This document shows, one piece after another, positions 49,931 through 59,173 of a stretch of 64,000 nucleotides of DNA. The position numbers and the translations under genes are program-made. Origin of the DNA: an uncultured Ignavibacteria bacterium (lineage in GTDB: Bacteria > Bacteroidota > Ignavibacteria > Tepidaquicellales > Tepidaquicellaceae); assembly GCA_937924675.1 (NCBI GenBank), contig CALEVL010000308.1, forward strand, positions 1-64,000, given 5' to 3'. Each line of letters opens with the position of its first letter. Position 1 is the first letter of the stretch. The notes under the pieces were generated by a model that searched no databases, had not been told where the DNA came from, and was given only the letters and a program-made list of their open reading frames with translations.

Positions 49931-52540
49931 TCAGCGTGATGTTAAATGACGAAGCAGGTCAACCGTTTCATTGATCCCTGTGAAAAACCATGTGTAAATA
50001 TAGACTCCCAGGTAAACAAGAACAATAAATGCAATCCCGTATATGTATACTCTACCGGTCTTTATGTCGAACAATGACCTTGCCCCGAGAAGAATGCGGT
50101 TAAGATACAGCACATATAGAATGAAAAACAGCCACAGAGTAATACTGATATAGGAGCTGTTTCCTTCAGCAAGTTTATAAATGACTGTGCCAATCGGCAG
50201 AAAGATCAGCATCGGAAGAGTTGACCAAACACTTATGGTGAAGATATTCTTGAAAAATGATTTACCCCTCGTATAAAAAGAAACAAAATAGAGGAAGAAT
50301 GAAGTCAATATAATGAGCAAGAAATGCACAATCACTACTGATGAAATCAGATAGAATTTATTGTTGACTATCTCGCTGAATAAGAGCTTGGTTGAGTCAT
50401 TGGTAAATGTCTTTGCCAGAATCATGTCAAGCGAATTGCTTGCCTTCAGGAAATACAGGATTGATGAGAAGAACAGTGACAAACCGATTGAAATGCTAAG
50501 CGCAAGAAGCAGATTATATCCGGTAGAGATTATCATTTGATCCTTTACCAGAGAATAGAAATATGTCGGTTTGTAAATACATCTAAGAATGCTGGAGCGG
50601 AGCTTTTTGTCACGGTTCAGGAAATACAGCAGAATGATCATTACAGTAATGCCAAGAATTATAAACACATACGGAAAATCGGGAACATAATTTCCTTCCT
50701 GAATCCTTGGGAGATCCTCATTGTACAGAATTCTCTTGACAAAACCTGCTGACCTCTTTTCTTCCCTCAAATAAGTATGAATGCCGTCTGTAACCAAATA
50801 AGGATCTTCGGAGAGTCTGAAGTTGAGGGGATTTGATGCATGCCAGTCCGCAAACGATGACAGAAATCCGCCCATTGTTGATTGCATTATCTTAGGATAG
50901 CACTCATTCATGAATTTCATCTGTGATTCCTGCGAATAACTGTCGCTGAAACCGTTGCTGTTCGAATTGTCAATTCTAATTCCAAATCTTGCAGCAAATA
51001 TATTCGGGTTCTTTCGGTTTGTAGGAGGTTTCTGCCTGTTTGCAAGTTCAGTTACAGATGTTTTGATCTCGTCATATTTCTTTCCATAGAAATTTATGCC
51101 GACAAAATCCACCAACTCAGAACAGATGTCTTCGTTCCAGGTCCTTGATGTGTAGTAAGTAAGGCGGTCGTTAAGTGAATCAATTACACTTACTGCCTGA
51201 ATCACATACTCCTGTGATGCTTTTTCAGATACATCGAAATCATTTCCGATACCCCAAGCCAAAATGCACGGTGAATTCATATCACGGTCAACAATATCTG
51301 AGAGTGTATTCAAAGTTAAGCGTACAAATTTGTCATCTTCAAGATAATCCGCTGCTTCTTCATTCAATGGAATTTCCTGCATCAAAAGCAGCCCGATCTT
51401 ATTGCAGAGCTCTACAACATAAGGGTGCGCGCATCTTCCAGGGACTCTTACAGCATTGAACCCGAGATTCTTAATCTGTGTGAGATCTTTTTCAACGAGT
51501 TCATATGAAAGGGCAGTTGAATTTTTCGGTTGATCCTCAAAATAATTGATCCCCATCAATCGCGTCTGTCTTCCGTTGATAAATACTTGTCCGCCTTTCA
51601 TGGAGAAATTTGTGAAACCCGTTTCCTGAACGAATTCATCCACAACATTCTCTCCGGAATAAATCATAGTTTTCACAAGATAGAGCTCCGGCAATTCAGG
51701 AGTCCATAGAATGGGGTTGGCAATGCTTAGCTGATTCTCAAGCCGTAATGAGTTATTCTCGCCTATATCAAACGGGAGCGAACTGCTTGCGGCGGCTTCC
51801 TCTCCTGTTGACTTCCGTATCACAACAGTCTTCACAGAAAAAGAACTGTCATTTCCCTCACTTATGAACCTGCTGAGATTTGATGACTTTATCGAAACAC
51901 CATTGATCAACTTTACTGACAAGACATTGTCAACTGAATATTTAACAATGCTCTTAACAACATGAAGTTTTGGAACCGCCAATAAATAAATGTCTTTGTT
52001 GATTCCTCCGTTAACAATGGAATAGTTTATCTGGTCAGAAAGGGGGAGTGTATTTGAATAGTTGAGTTCACTGTTTACAGTAATTAGAATATCGTTACTT
52101 GCCGAGATAATGCCATCGTTTACAGATGTTACTACAGGTGTATATCCTCCTATGTGAGTCGCAACGAAGTTACCATTTATCTTTATATCAGATTCATAGT
52201 CAATGCCCTCGGCAACGAATATGAACGAGTACTTATCAGCATATTCCACTGGAATAGTAAATTTCCTGCGGAATATAGCTTTCTCATCAAAGCTGTATGC
52301 CAAAGGAACAGAAACCTTCTGAAAACTTTTCCCCATATTGAATGAGACTTCCCATTCACCATTGAGACTGATCTTAATTCGTTTCTCAGAATCCCTGTAT
52401 AATCCGATCTTGGAAATGTCCGTTTCCTGCGTTCTCTCAAATACCTTTATTTGCGCGATTGATGTTGCGCAAAAAAAAGCCGGCAATGCAAGCATCAGCA
52501 ATGCAACACCGGCCTTTTCCAACAAGGATCGAAAGGTCAT
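49931..52540 (-). CDS. GH2-like protein without catalytic Glu, with multi-pass membrane domain
   Basis: This 869-residue protein has a signal peptide (about 1-29) and the three GH2 modules: a jelly roll with L-N-G-E-W-E-V near 59-65, an Ig-like domain with P-I-L-W-T-P near 276, and a TIM barrel from about 325. The acid/base position, normally N-E, reads Asn433-Asp434 (G-I-G-N-D). The nucleophile position, normally [ST]-E-[FY]-G, reads A-R-F-G with Arg518. The enzyme therefore looks inactive as a glycosidase. From about 622 it has six hydrophobic helices, one directly after the barrel and five after a gap. A sugar-sensing or export-linked role is possible. It lies 3 bp upstream of smc. Confidence 0.8.
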   Translation of the reverse strand: MTFRSLLEKAGVALLMLALPAFFCATSIAQIKVFERTQETDISKIGLYRDSEKRIKISLNGEWEVSFNMGKSFQKVSVPLAYSFDEKAIFRRKFTIPVEYADKYSFIFVAEGIDYESDIKINGNFVATHIGGYTPVVTSVNDGIISASNDILITVNSELNYSNTLPLSDQINYSIVNGGINKDIYLLAVPKLHVVKSIVKYSVDNVLSVKLINGVSIKSSNLSRFISEGNDSSFSVKTVVIRKSTGEEAAASSSLPFDIGENNSLRLENQLSIANPILWTPELPELYLVKTMIYSGENVVDEFVQETGFTNFSMKGGQVFINGRQTRLMGINYFEDQPKNSTALSYELVEKDLTQIKNLGFNAVRVPGRCAHPYVVELCNKIGLLLMQEIPLNEEAADYLEDDKFVRLTLNTLSDIVDRDMNSPCILAWGIGNDFDVSEKASQEYVIQAVSVIDSLNDRLTYYTSRTWNEDICSELVDFVGINFYGKKYDEIKTSVTELANRQKPPTNRKNPNIFAARFGIRIDNSNSNGFSDSYSQESQMKFMNECYPKIMQSTMGGFLSSFADWHASNPLNFRLSEDPYLVTDGIHTYLREEKRSAGFVKRILYNEDLPRIQEGNYVPDFPYVFIILGITVMIILLYFLNRDKKLRSSILRCIYKPTYFYSLVKDQMIISTGYNLLLALSISIGLSLFFSSILYFLKASNSLDMILAKTFTNDSTKLLFSEIVNNKFYLISSVVIVHFLLIILTSFFLYFVSFYTRGKSFFKNIFTISVWSTLPMLIFLPIGTVIYKLAEGNSSYISITLWLFFILYVLYLNRILLGARSLFDIKTGRVYIYGIAFIVLVYLGVYIYTWFFTGINETVDLLRHLTSR

Positions 52541-52976
52541 TCAGATTCTTTAAATTAGTTGCAAATATAATGATTAGCGAAGGTAATTTAAAGATTGGAA
52601 TGAAGTTGCATGAGAATTAGAAATTAGAAATTAGAAATTAGAAATAGGGAAAAGGACCTCAGTCACAGAAATCTCAAAACATGGCGTAATACCAGTTCAA
52701 CAACTATGATTAACTTTCTCTAAATTCAGGAATTCAGTTCTCCGGCAATTCTGCTGAATTGAGATAAAAGTCTAAACCGGAAAGTTATGTGTCCTGGATT
52801 GAGCAAGATCCAAAGTATAGAATAAAGAAAATGCATCACCTTAGACCTGCGATCCTAAAGTATTTTAGCTCAAAGATGCAAAAATCTGACCTCCGCTTCA
52901 CTCAATTCCGGCTTCTTGGATCCTTTGGACCGGCAAAATATGAATATCAGAAGTGTTACCGTTTCATTTGACCATT
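52541..52976. other. Intergenic region with short repeats, no supported gene
   Basis: This 436-bp gap lies between two minus-strand genes. It holds a four-unit ATTAGAA array (listed separately). A 60-codon frame at 52789-52971 has no start context or recognisable composition and I do not accept it. No RNA gene or terminator was seen. Confidence 0.6.
52616..52643. repeat. ATTAGAA tandem heptamer, four units
   Basis: There are four perfect ATTAGAA units followed by ATAGG. The same ATTAGAAATAGG sequence forms the left end of the two ~100-bp repeats at 44.6-45.0 kb, so this is a partial member of that dispersed family. Confidence 0.8.
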
Positions 52977-53192
52977 CTAAAGATCATTCAGATGTGACCT
53001 TGCCCTGCTCTTTCTTGCAACCGGCTGTGAATCTTCGCTGACACTTAATGCTTCCGATTCACTATGGTTTATTGCCCGTTTGAGCTTGCTTGTTGTTTCC
53101 TTGAGATTCCTGATTTTCAGAGTGAGAAGCCATATTTGTTTCTTAAGCTCCTCAATATCTCTTTCCATTTTTGTTGGATTCTGCTGAGCCAT
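52977..53192 (-). CDS. Small coiled-coil protein, unknown
   Basis: This 71-residue protein has Lys/Glu-rich heptad-like spacing from about 8 to 45 (M-E-R-D-I-E-E-L-K-K-Q-I-W) and a basic, disordered tail with R-K-S-R-A-R. No family is recognised and the ribosome site is weak (AAGAAC eight bases upstream). It follows the T9SS gene on the same strand after a strong hairpin. It may be real, but support is only the composition. Confidence 0.45.
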   Translation of the reverse strand: MAQQNPTKMERDIEELKKQIWLLTLKIRNLKETTSKLKRAINHSESEALSVSEDSQPVARKSRARSHLNDL

Positions 53193-53269
53193 CTTTGTTC
53201 TTGTTTGATTTGTGATTTTGTTTGTATTTAGTCTCTGATTCTTTTTGGGATTCTCTTTACTGTTTTAAA

Positions 53270-53300
53270 GCCGCAGGCGGGACAAAATTCCCGCCGCGGC
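53270..53300 (-). terminator. Strong GC-rich hairpin after the T9SS cargo gene
   Basis: On the plus strand GCCGC-A-GGCGGG (53270-53281) pairs with CCCGCC-GCGGC (53290-53300) around an eight-base loop, with one bulged A. On the minus strand it is followed by only three T before AAAA. It lies about 30 bp after the stop of the secreted-protein gene and is the most GC-rich structure in the window. It probably terminates or stabilises that transcript. Confidence 0.6.
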
Positions 53301-53329
53301 GAAGCGATCTGACGGCTCGTTGTTCATCG

Positions 53330-55069
53330 TCACTTTATCATCATCATTTTACCAACGTACATCTTTCCACCGGTTTCAAGTTTGTACAGATACATGCCGG
53401 TTGCCATTCCGCTGCCGTCAAATACAGCTTTATGTTCTCCAAATCTCTTATACTCATTTACCAAAACGGCAATTTCCTTACCGCTGAGATCAAAAATACT
53501 TAACCTGACGAACCCGTCGGATGGAACAAAGAAGTTAATAGATGTAGTAGGGTTGAATGGATTCGGGAAATTGGCGATTCTGCCTCCGTCGACATTTATT
53601 GAACTGCGGTCAGTGGGCAGATCCCGAACTGAGACGAAGATGTCTTGTGCGAGATTGTAAGCGATCACAAGGCTGCCGGCCTGTGACGTTACGGAAGTGT
53701 GTTCACCCGAAGTTAACCCTGTGTTAACAAGCTGCGTTGTCTTGCAGGCTTCGGATTCGTCAGTTAAGCTAATTTCATTTATATACAGATCCCCGCCGGT
53801 TCCTGCTACCCATGGCAAGCTGAAATAACGGGTAGCGGAACTTACAACTGCGGGATTGTTACCAATGCTCAAGTGTCTTTTGGAGTTTGCTTTCAAAGCG
53901 TCACATGAGTTAAGGATTCCGGAATTATGGCCGTGCATGGTTTTTCCATGTTCATTAATTCCCATAACATGCACTTGATTTCCTTCCCCAATTCTGCTCT
54001 TCCAATACAATATGACTCCGTTTGCACCGTCGGATAGTATGCCGACATTCTCATTTATGCCGGAATCTTCTGTGGTCAAATCCCATAATCTTTCGAATTT
54101 CAAGGATGTGCAAATTACAACGATCTTGCCATGAAGTCTCTCAGACTTTTCATCGACAGCTACCACCATTGAATTCCCCGAAATGACCGGCTTGTGTGAG
54201 TAATCCAGCACCTTCTCTATTCCGGAATTTTTGCCGTATTTGTTTCTGGCATCAGCAGTTTTCGATATTGAATTGTTCATACCAAATGCCCTTTGTCCAT
54301 AGATCCGGTTCCCATTACCGTTGTTAATAATGTCACCTAAGTTTCCGAGCAAAGCAGCATACACATCATAGCTTCCTGTATCTGAAAGAAATAGGTTCCT
54401 GGTATCAAGCCACGTGATCACAGTTTGCCCTTCTTCTGTAATTGTCAGTTCAGGTTTCCTTTGATCCGCCGGATCATTGCAAACAACAACTTCGTCTCCG
54501 TTTAGCCATAGCTTAAGGCATTCATTGCTGATCTTTTGACAATGAATATTGAAGTCTCCCATTGAGAAGTTCTCCCAAGTTATAACAACTGAGTAATCAG
54601 CTGCCTGCACAGCTCTGGGATGCAGGTTTAGTCCCTCATATTTTGAAGAAAGCACGATTGGTGTTCTGCCTGGAATTCCATCAGGGGAGATTCTCTGCGC
54701 CATGATCATGTCATTCTTCCTGTAAATAAAAATCCCTCCACCGGAGCCGTCAGAAAAGGAAACCGGATAATCTGTATCAGCCGTAAGCATAGTTCCTAAT
54801 CCATTGTCAATAGTTATTCCGCCGGCGAGCCATGCTAAACTGCCATCTGGCAATAACTTTTGCGCAATCAAAGAGCCATCTGAAGTTTCGTCTATCCAGC
54901 ATAGTATCGTACCATCCGATCTTCCAAGACTGAATGACTCCGCTGATGAAGGGAAAAATTTATCGCTGTTGCTGTTTGTCAATGCGAATGATTTGTACTG
55001 TGCATTTGCACCCGGCATGAATATTAACAATCCATAGACCGTATATAAAATTTGTAATGTTGCTTTCAT
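53330..55069 (-). CDS. Secreted T9SS cargo protein with Por C-terminal domain
   Basis: This 579-residue protein has a signal peptide (cleavage after A-N-A, about 24). It continues with a long repeat-like beta region of propeller type (repeated W-x-D or L-x-P-D-G-S-L-A-W elements). Its C-terminal ~80-residue domain begins N-F-P-N-P-F-N-P-T-T and ends G-K-M-M-M-I-K, the type IX secretion sorting signal. I chose the ATG at 55069 because GGGAGGAA lies six bases upstream; the frame extends to 55108 without support. The catalytic or binding role is unknown; it is probably cell-surface or released. Confidence 0.85.
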   Translation of the reverse strand: MKATLQILYTVYGLLIFMPGANAQYKSFALTNSNSDKFFPSSAESFSLGRSDGTILCWIDETSDGSLIAQKLLPDGSLAWLAGGITIDNGLGTMLTADTDYPVSFSDGSGGGIFIYRKNDMIMAQRISPDGIPGRTPIVLSSKYEGLNLHPRAVQAADYSVVITWENFSMGDFNIHCQKISNECLKLWLNGDEVVVCNDPADQRKPELTITEEGQTVITWLDTRNLFLSDTGSYDVYAALLGNLGDIINNGNGNRIYGQRAFGMNNSISKTADARNKYGKNSGIEKVLDYSHKPVISGNSMVVAVDEKSERLHGKIVVICTSLKFERLWDLTTEDSGINENVGILSDGANGVILYWKSRIGEGNQVHVMGINEHGKTMHGHNSGILNSCDALKANSKRHLSIGNNPAVVSSATRYFSLPWVAGTGGDLYINEISLTDESEACKTTQLVNTGLTSGEHTSVTSQAGSLVIAYNLAQDIFVSVRDLPTDRSSINVDGGRIANFPNPFNPTTSINFFVPSDGFVRLSIFDLSGKEIAVLVNEYKRFGEHKAVFDGSGMATGMYLYKLETGGKMYVGKMMMIK

Positions 55070-55372
55070 CTTGGTTCCTCCCGGATTATTTAATTTTGAA
55101 AAATTCATTTTGTTTGAGTAAGATGTTTTTTAAATTTGAATGTGTTCGAATTGATCTTATTCATTTCTTATCACAGTCTTAGCATTAATTGATCCGGAAA
55201 TTATTCATAGTTCATTTTAATCAATTACCTTCGCAAAACTACTTGAATCCTTTTGTGCTGTCAAATTGTAAAATTCGAGATTTGTGAAAGTGTTTTGAAG
55301 AAAGTGTCTCAAACCCTCTTCTGCAGAGGGTTTTAAGAAATCAAAAACCGCGCCGCAAACCAAAAAAATGTT
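55070..55372. other. Divergent intergenic region
   Basis: This 303-bp region lies between two divergent genes. It must hold at least two promoters, but I cannot place them with confidence. It contains one strong hairpin near its right end (listed separately) and no supported gene. Confidence 0.5.
55311..55333 (+). other. Perfect leader hairpin
   Basis: AAACCCTCT (55311-55319) and AGAGGGTTT (55325-55333) form a nine-base-pair stem with a five-base loop, followed by TAAG. It lies 40 bp before the start of the helical protein gene. It could be a weak terminator or a leader structure. Confidence 0.5.
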
Positions 55373-56794
55373 ATGTTTATATTTCTAAATGAGTTGTCGA
55401 AAGTAGAATTTCAGAAACTTGGAAAGTTCGTGAAAGCAGATTATTTTAATTCCAACTCAAAACTCAAGAGCATTTATACTTATCTGGAATCGCTGTATCC
55501 GAATATTACTGAAGATGATTTACTGCCTGAGACACTGTGGCTTTCTTCAGAAAGTGACTCTGCTTTCAGTGATGTCAACTATCGAAGATTGGTTTCTGAC
55601 TTTATGATTATATTTGAGAGATTCCTTTTGCAAAGTGAATTCGAATCTGACAATGGGTTTTCTAAGATTATGCTTCTCGAGAATCTTAGGAAGAGAAGAT
55701 TGAAAAAAAGATTTGATAAAGCATATTCGGAAATAATTAAAGAAATGGATTCATCGTATTCCAAAGACGGTGAATATTACATCAGAAGATTTCTTGTCCT
55801 CGGAGAAAAGTATCAATATGAATACGGTGAGAAAAAATATGATTACTCGCCTCTGCTTCAGGAACATTCTGATAATATTGACAACCTTATACTCTTTGAG
55901 AAACTGCATATTGCTCACCAGATGTTTCAAAGTTCACAGAATGCCGGGGATGAAGGAATTTATAAACTCGACTGGCTGACTGAATCCATTACTAAGGTAG
56001 AAGGAAATTTAAACTACTACCGCAAATTTCATCCGAATATCTATATCATTTATTTGACGTATAATATGTTCAAGCAAAATGATGATAAGTATATGACAGA
56101 GTTAAGGGATTTTTTGAATGCTAGTGGTGCAAATTTCCCAAAAACAAAGCTTGGTTATTATTATGAATATCTGTCTTCTTATTGTCTCTCCAGATATAAC
56201 AACGGAGAAAAGCGCTACAGAAAAACAGCTCTTGAGCTTTACAAGATCATGGACCAAAAAGAACTGCTCGTGATAGATAATGTGATACTTGATTCGGAGT
56301 TTAATAATGTTGTAAATGTAGCTTTGGGTGAAAAAGAATTATCATATGCGGAGAAGTTCATAGAAAAGTATAAGAATAAGATAGATGAAAGATTTGCAAC
56401 AGATTCTTACAGTCTTGCTAAAGCAAAATTGATGTTCAATAGAAAGGAGTATGATAAGATGTTTGAGTTTATGCTGAAGGTTGAATATAAAGACCCTTAT
56501 TATTATATCAACTCTAAGATTCTTGCAGGAAGAGCATTCATAGAAAGCAATGAACCCATAAGAGCCAAATACATCCATGATAATCTGAAACAATACGGCA
56601 GAACAAACACTGCTTTGTCAGATCTTCAGAAAAATACGATTTCAATTTTTCTTCATTACTTCAATTATCTTATAAAGATTCAAAGCACATCGGGTTCAGA
56701 AATGATCAAGCTCAAGAAACTTGCATTAACAGAGCTTCTGGCGGACAAGCGTGTTGTGCCAACACAGTATTGGTTTAAGGAAAAACTTTCATGA
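55373..56794 (+). CDS. Large helical protein, unknown
   Basis: This 473-residue protein is predicted almost entirely alpha-helical, rich in Lys, Tyr and Glu, with a TPR- or HAT-like rhythm in the second half (for example Y-A-E-K-F-I-E-K-Y-K-N-K and Y-I-N-S-K-I-L-A-G-R-A-F). It has no signal peptide or membrane helix. I do not recognise a named family, although proteins of this look are common in Bacteroidota. It stands alone between T9SS cargo genes, divergent from one and convergent with the other. Confidence 0.75.
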   Translation: MFIFLNELSKVEFQKLGKFVKADYFNSNSKLKSIYTYLESLYPNITEDDLLPETLWLSSESDSAFSDVNYRRLVSDFMIIFERFLLQSEFESDNGFSKIMLLENLRKRRLKKRFDKAYSEIIKEMDSSYSKDGEYYIRRFLVLGEKYQYEYGEKKYDYSPLLQEHSDNIDNLILFEKLHIAHQMFQSSQNAGDEGIYKLDWLTESITKVEGNLNYYRKFHPNIYIIYLTYNMFKQNDDKYMTELRDFLNASGANFPKTKLGYYYEYLSSYCLSRYNNGEKRYRKTALELYKIMDQKELLVIDNVILDSEFNNVVNVALGEKELSYAEKFIEKYKNKIDERFATDSYSLAKAKLMFNRKEYDKMFEFMLKVEYKDPYYYINSKILAGRAFIESNEPIRAKYIHDNLKQYGRTNTALSDLQKNTISIFLHYFNYLIKIQSTSGSEMIKLKKLALTELLADKRVVPTQYWFKEKLS

Positions 56795-56841
56795 ATGGCA
56801 CTTACAATTTTATTGCATAATGAACAACACAATATTGTAAC

Positions 56842-58869
56842 CTACTTTAACAAAATTATCCTCTTAACGGATGTATAATTTCCCGCAACAAATCTCGCAA
56901 AATAAACTCCGCTGTTCGTTTGTCCCGCAAGAAGCTGAATTAAATTGAGCGTGTACTTGTATCTGCCGGCTTCGAGTTCTTCATCAATCAGTGCAACAGT
57001 CTCTTTGCCTGTTATGTCAAACAGAGTCAATCTGACTGCGCTGCGCTTCGGTATATCAAACTCTATATTTGTTGATGGATTGAACGGATTTGGATAGTTG
57101 TCAAAAAGTCTATACTCAGAAGGAACTAAAGAGCTGATGTTCTGAATTCCAACGGATGTTCTTCTTAAGACAATGATGCTTGAATTGACGCTGAAAAGGG
57201 AATCAACTCCATTATATGCCTTTGTCCTGAAAGAAATGAGAACCGAATCTCCTGTAAGTCCGAGATGAAGCGCAATGCTGTCCAATGTTCCTTTGCTTAT
57301 CAGCATTGAAGAATCACGGCCGTAATTTCCTGTAGACAGATAGATTTCACCGGATCCCTGTATCTTTCTGAAATAAACTTTATACCTGAATGAAGTGTCC
57401 TGAGCCGATCTGCTCCATGAAAACAGAACCTTTGATGTGTCATCCGGAGATGTGAGTATTCTGTAATATGGAGTCAACAGGGGAGTAACAATAGAAAAGC
57501 TGCCAAGTTGCTGTGGTATGACTTTGAACAAGTTTGTTCTTGTCAGTGAATCAGAACCAAGAGAATTTGAAACTCCTAAGCTTACGCTATACTGTCCAAT
57601 GGAGTAGAATGTCAGGTCCGGATTTTTTTGAACTGATGTTCTTGACTCAGGACCGGTAATTCTCCATTGCCAGCTTGAGGGAATTCCTGAAGATGCATCG
57701 ATCAGTCTTATGGTGTCATTTCTCCGTATCTCAAGTTGACTTGCTGAGAAATTGCATACAGGAAGATGCACAACGGGAGATGTCAGTTCCGCCCTTAGCA
57801 CGAACAATCCGTTGTTTTGATCAGACGCAACTATCTTACCCGAACCAAACATAAATACACCCCAACAACCGTCATAGAAAGCACCGTTGTTCTTTGAATA
57901 GGTGTCATACCATGCAATCTCAATCGGATTTGAAGGTTCAGAAATATCAAACACCTTTACACCTGCAGTATAATAAGCTATAACTGCAATGTTGCCATAT
58001 GTCTCAGCATTATGAACCACCGAATGTTCAAATGGAAAAACAGATACAGATCTGACATAAGTAAGATTGCTGATATCAGAAACATCCCACACTTTCATCT
58101 TACCGGGTGAAGGAGTAATTGTTTCATCGGTGACGTAGGAGAATTGGCGGTTGCCTGAAAATGCAATGTTGTGCGGAGCGTTTGGCACAGGATTGTTTAC
58201 CCAGTTTCTTATTGTGAAGAGACTGTCCTTATCAATGGCGCTTATTATGCTGACTCTTCCCGAACTTATATTGCATGCCCAAATTGTATCATTGACTATT
58301 CTGGAATCATGAACATAGAATTCATTCCACTTGCCTCTTAGTAAAGGTACTTCGGGATTTGCAAGATCAAGCACTGCAATGCCTTGTGTAAATTCCGTAT
58401 TGCAGCCGTTAAGAAAAAGATATTGTCCGGATTGAGAAACTGAATGAGTAGTTGAATGCATGGGTAAGTCAAACTTGCCGACATACCTCACTGAATCAGG
58501 TAAATATTGCAGATCAACAATCTGAATATTACTGTTGTCTGCTTCTGAAACTATATAAGCATAGTGCGAATATGTTTTCATCTCTCTCCAAAGATTTCCG
58601 TTTGAGGATGGATTTGTGTTGGGAAGGAAATCAACCTCGCGAATATTCAGAGAGTCAGTAATGTCTATAAAAGCAGTTCCTGTGTAGCAACCGAGAATCG
58701 CGTACTCCCTGCCGTTAGTTGCGTGATACCCCCATAGAGCTGAGTAAGAAACGTCCGGAGCAGTAAAGTGCTGATTTAAATTAGCGAGCATTCGCGTTCG
58801 GTATCCTGTTTGCGCATTTGAAACAGAATGCATAGTGAAAAGAAGGACTATGATAGAGAATATTTTCAT
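56842..58869 (-). CDS. Choice-of-anchor B / LVIVD-repeat secreted protein with T9SS domain
   Basis: This 675-residue protein has a signal peptide (cleavage about 19, S-N-A-Q). An LVIVD-type propeller of roughly 345 residues follows (A-F-I-D-I-T-D, I-Q-I-V-D-L, I-A-V-L-D-L-A-N-P, V-K-V-F-D-I-S-E-P-S-N-P), the choice-of-anchor B pattern. Next is a PKD-like domain (W-Q-W-R-I-T-G near 400) and a further beta domain. The Por sorting domain starts N-Y-P-N-P-F-N-P-S-T and ends R-I-I-L-L-K. It is likely displayed on or released from the surface by type IX secretion; ligand unknown. Confidence 0.88.
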   Translation of the reverse strand: MKIFSIIVLLFTMHSVSNAQTGYRTRMLANLNQHFTAPDVSYSALWGYHATNGREYAILGCYTGTAFIDITDSLNIREVDFLPNTNPSSNGNLWREMKTYSHYAYIVSEADNSNIQIVDLQYLPDSVRYVGKFDLPMHSTTHSVSQSGQYLFLNGCNTEFTQGIAVLDLANPEVPLLRGKWNEFYVHDSRIVNDTIWACNISSGRVSIISAIDKDSLFTIRNWVNNPVPNAPHNIAFSGNRQFSYVTDETITPSPGKMKVWDVSDISNLTYVRSVSVFPFEHSVVHNAETYGNIAVIAYYTAGVKVFDISEPSNPIEIAWYDTYSKNNGAFYDGCWGVFMFGSGKIVASDQNNGLFVLRAELTSPVVHLPVCNFSASQLEIRRNDTIRLIDASSGIPSSWQWRITGPESRTSVQKNPDLTFYSIGQYSVSLGVSNSLGSDSLTRTNLFKVIPQQLGSFSIVTPLLTPYYRILTSPDDTSKVLFSWSRSAQDTSFRYKVYFRKIQGSGEIYLSTGNYGRDSSMLISKGTLDSIALHLGLTGDSVLISFRTKAYNGVDSLFSVNSSIIVLRRTSVGIQNISSLVPSEYRLFDNYPNPFNPSTNIEFDIPKRSAVRLTLFDITGKETVALIDEELEAGRYKYTLNLIQLLAGQTNSGVYFARFVAGNYTSVKRIILLK

Positions 58870-59173
58870 CAGTCAACTCATTTTGTATTTTCAAAATAAG
58901 GTTTTCTGATTTGAAAACAAAGTGTTCGTAGAATGTAATCCTGAATACCCAGGTTTAAACTGTAAATTAGAATTTCGAATGTAAGCAATTGGTCGGAATG
59001 TCTGCAGGCAGTGAAATAGCATCAATATTCTTTTCCAACTCTGTAGCTCTGCAATATTAAACGCCTATGGAGCCAGGCAAGCACTTACAAAAGGGGATGT
59101 ATATGATTTGTGATTAGAAATATACAAAGCTCTTAAGATGACTATCTATGACACTTAGTGAAACTTCTGTTTG
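58870..59173. other. Intergenic region, nothing recognised
   Basis: This 304-bp gap lies between two minus-strand genes. It is AT-rich and has no supported ORF, RNA gene or clear hairpin. It should carry the promoter of the LVIVD gene near its left end. Confidence 0.5.

Noticed and set aside
52789..52971. 60-codon frame in the gap before the small coiled-coil gene
   Set aside because: No ribosome site, no recognisable composition, and an isolated position among repeats.
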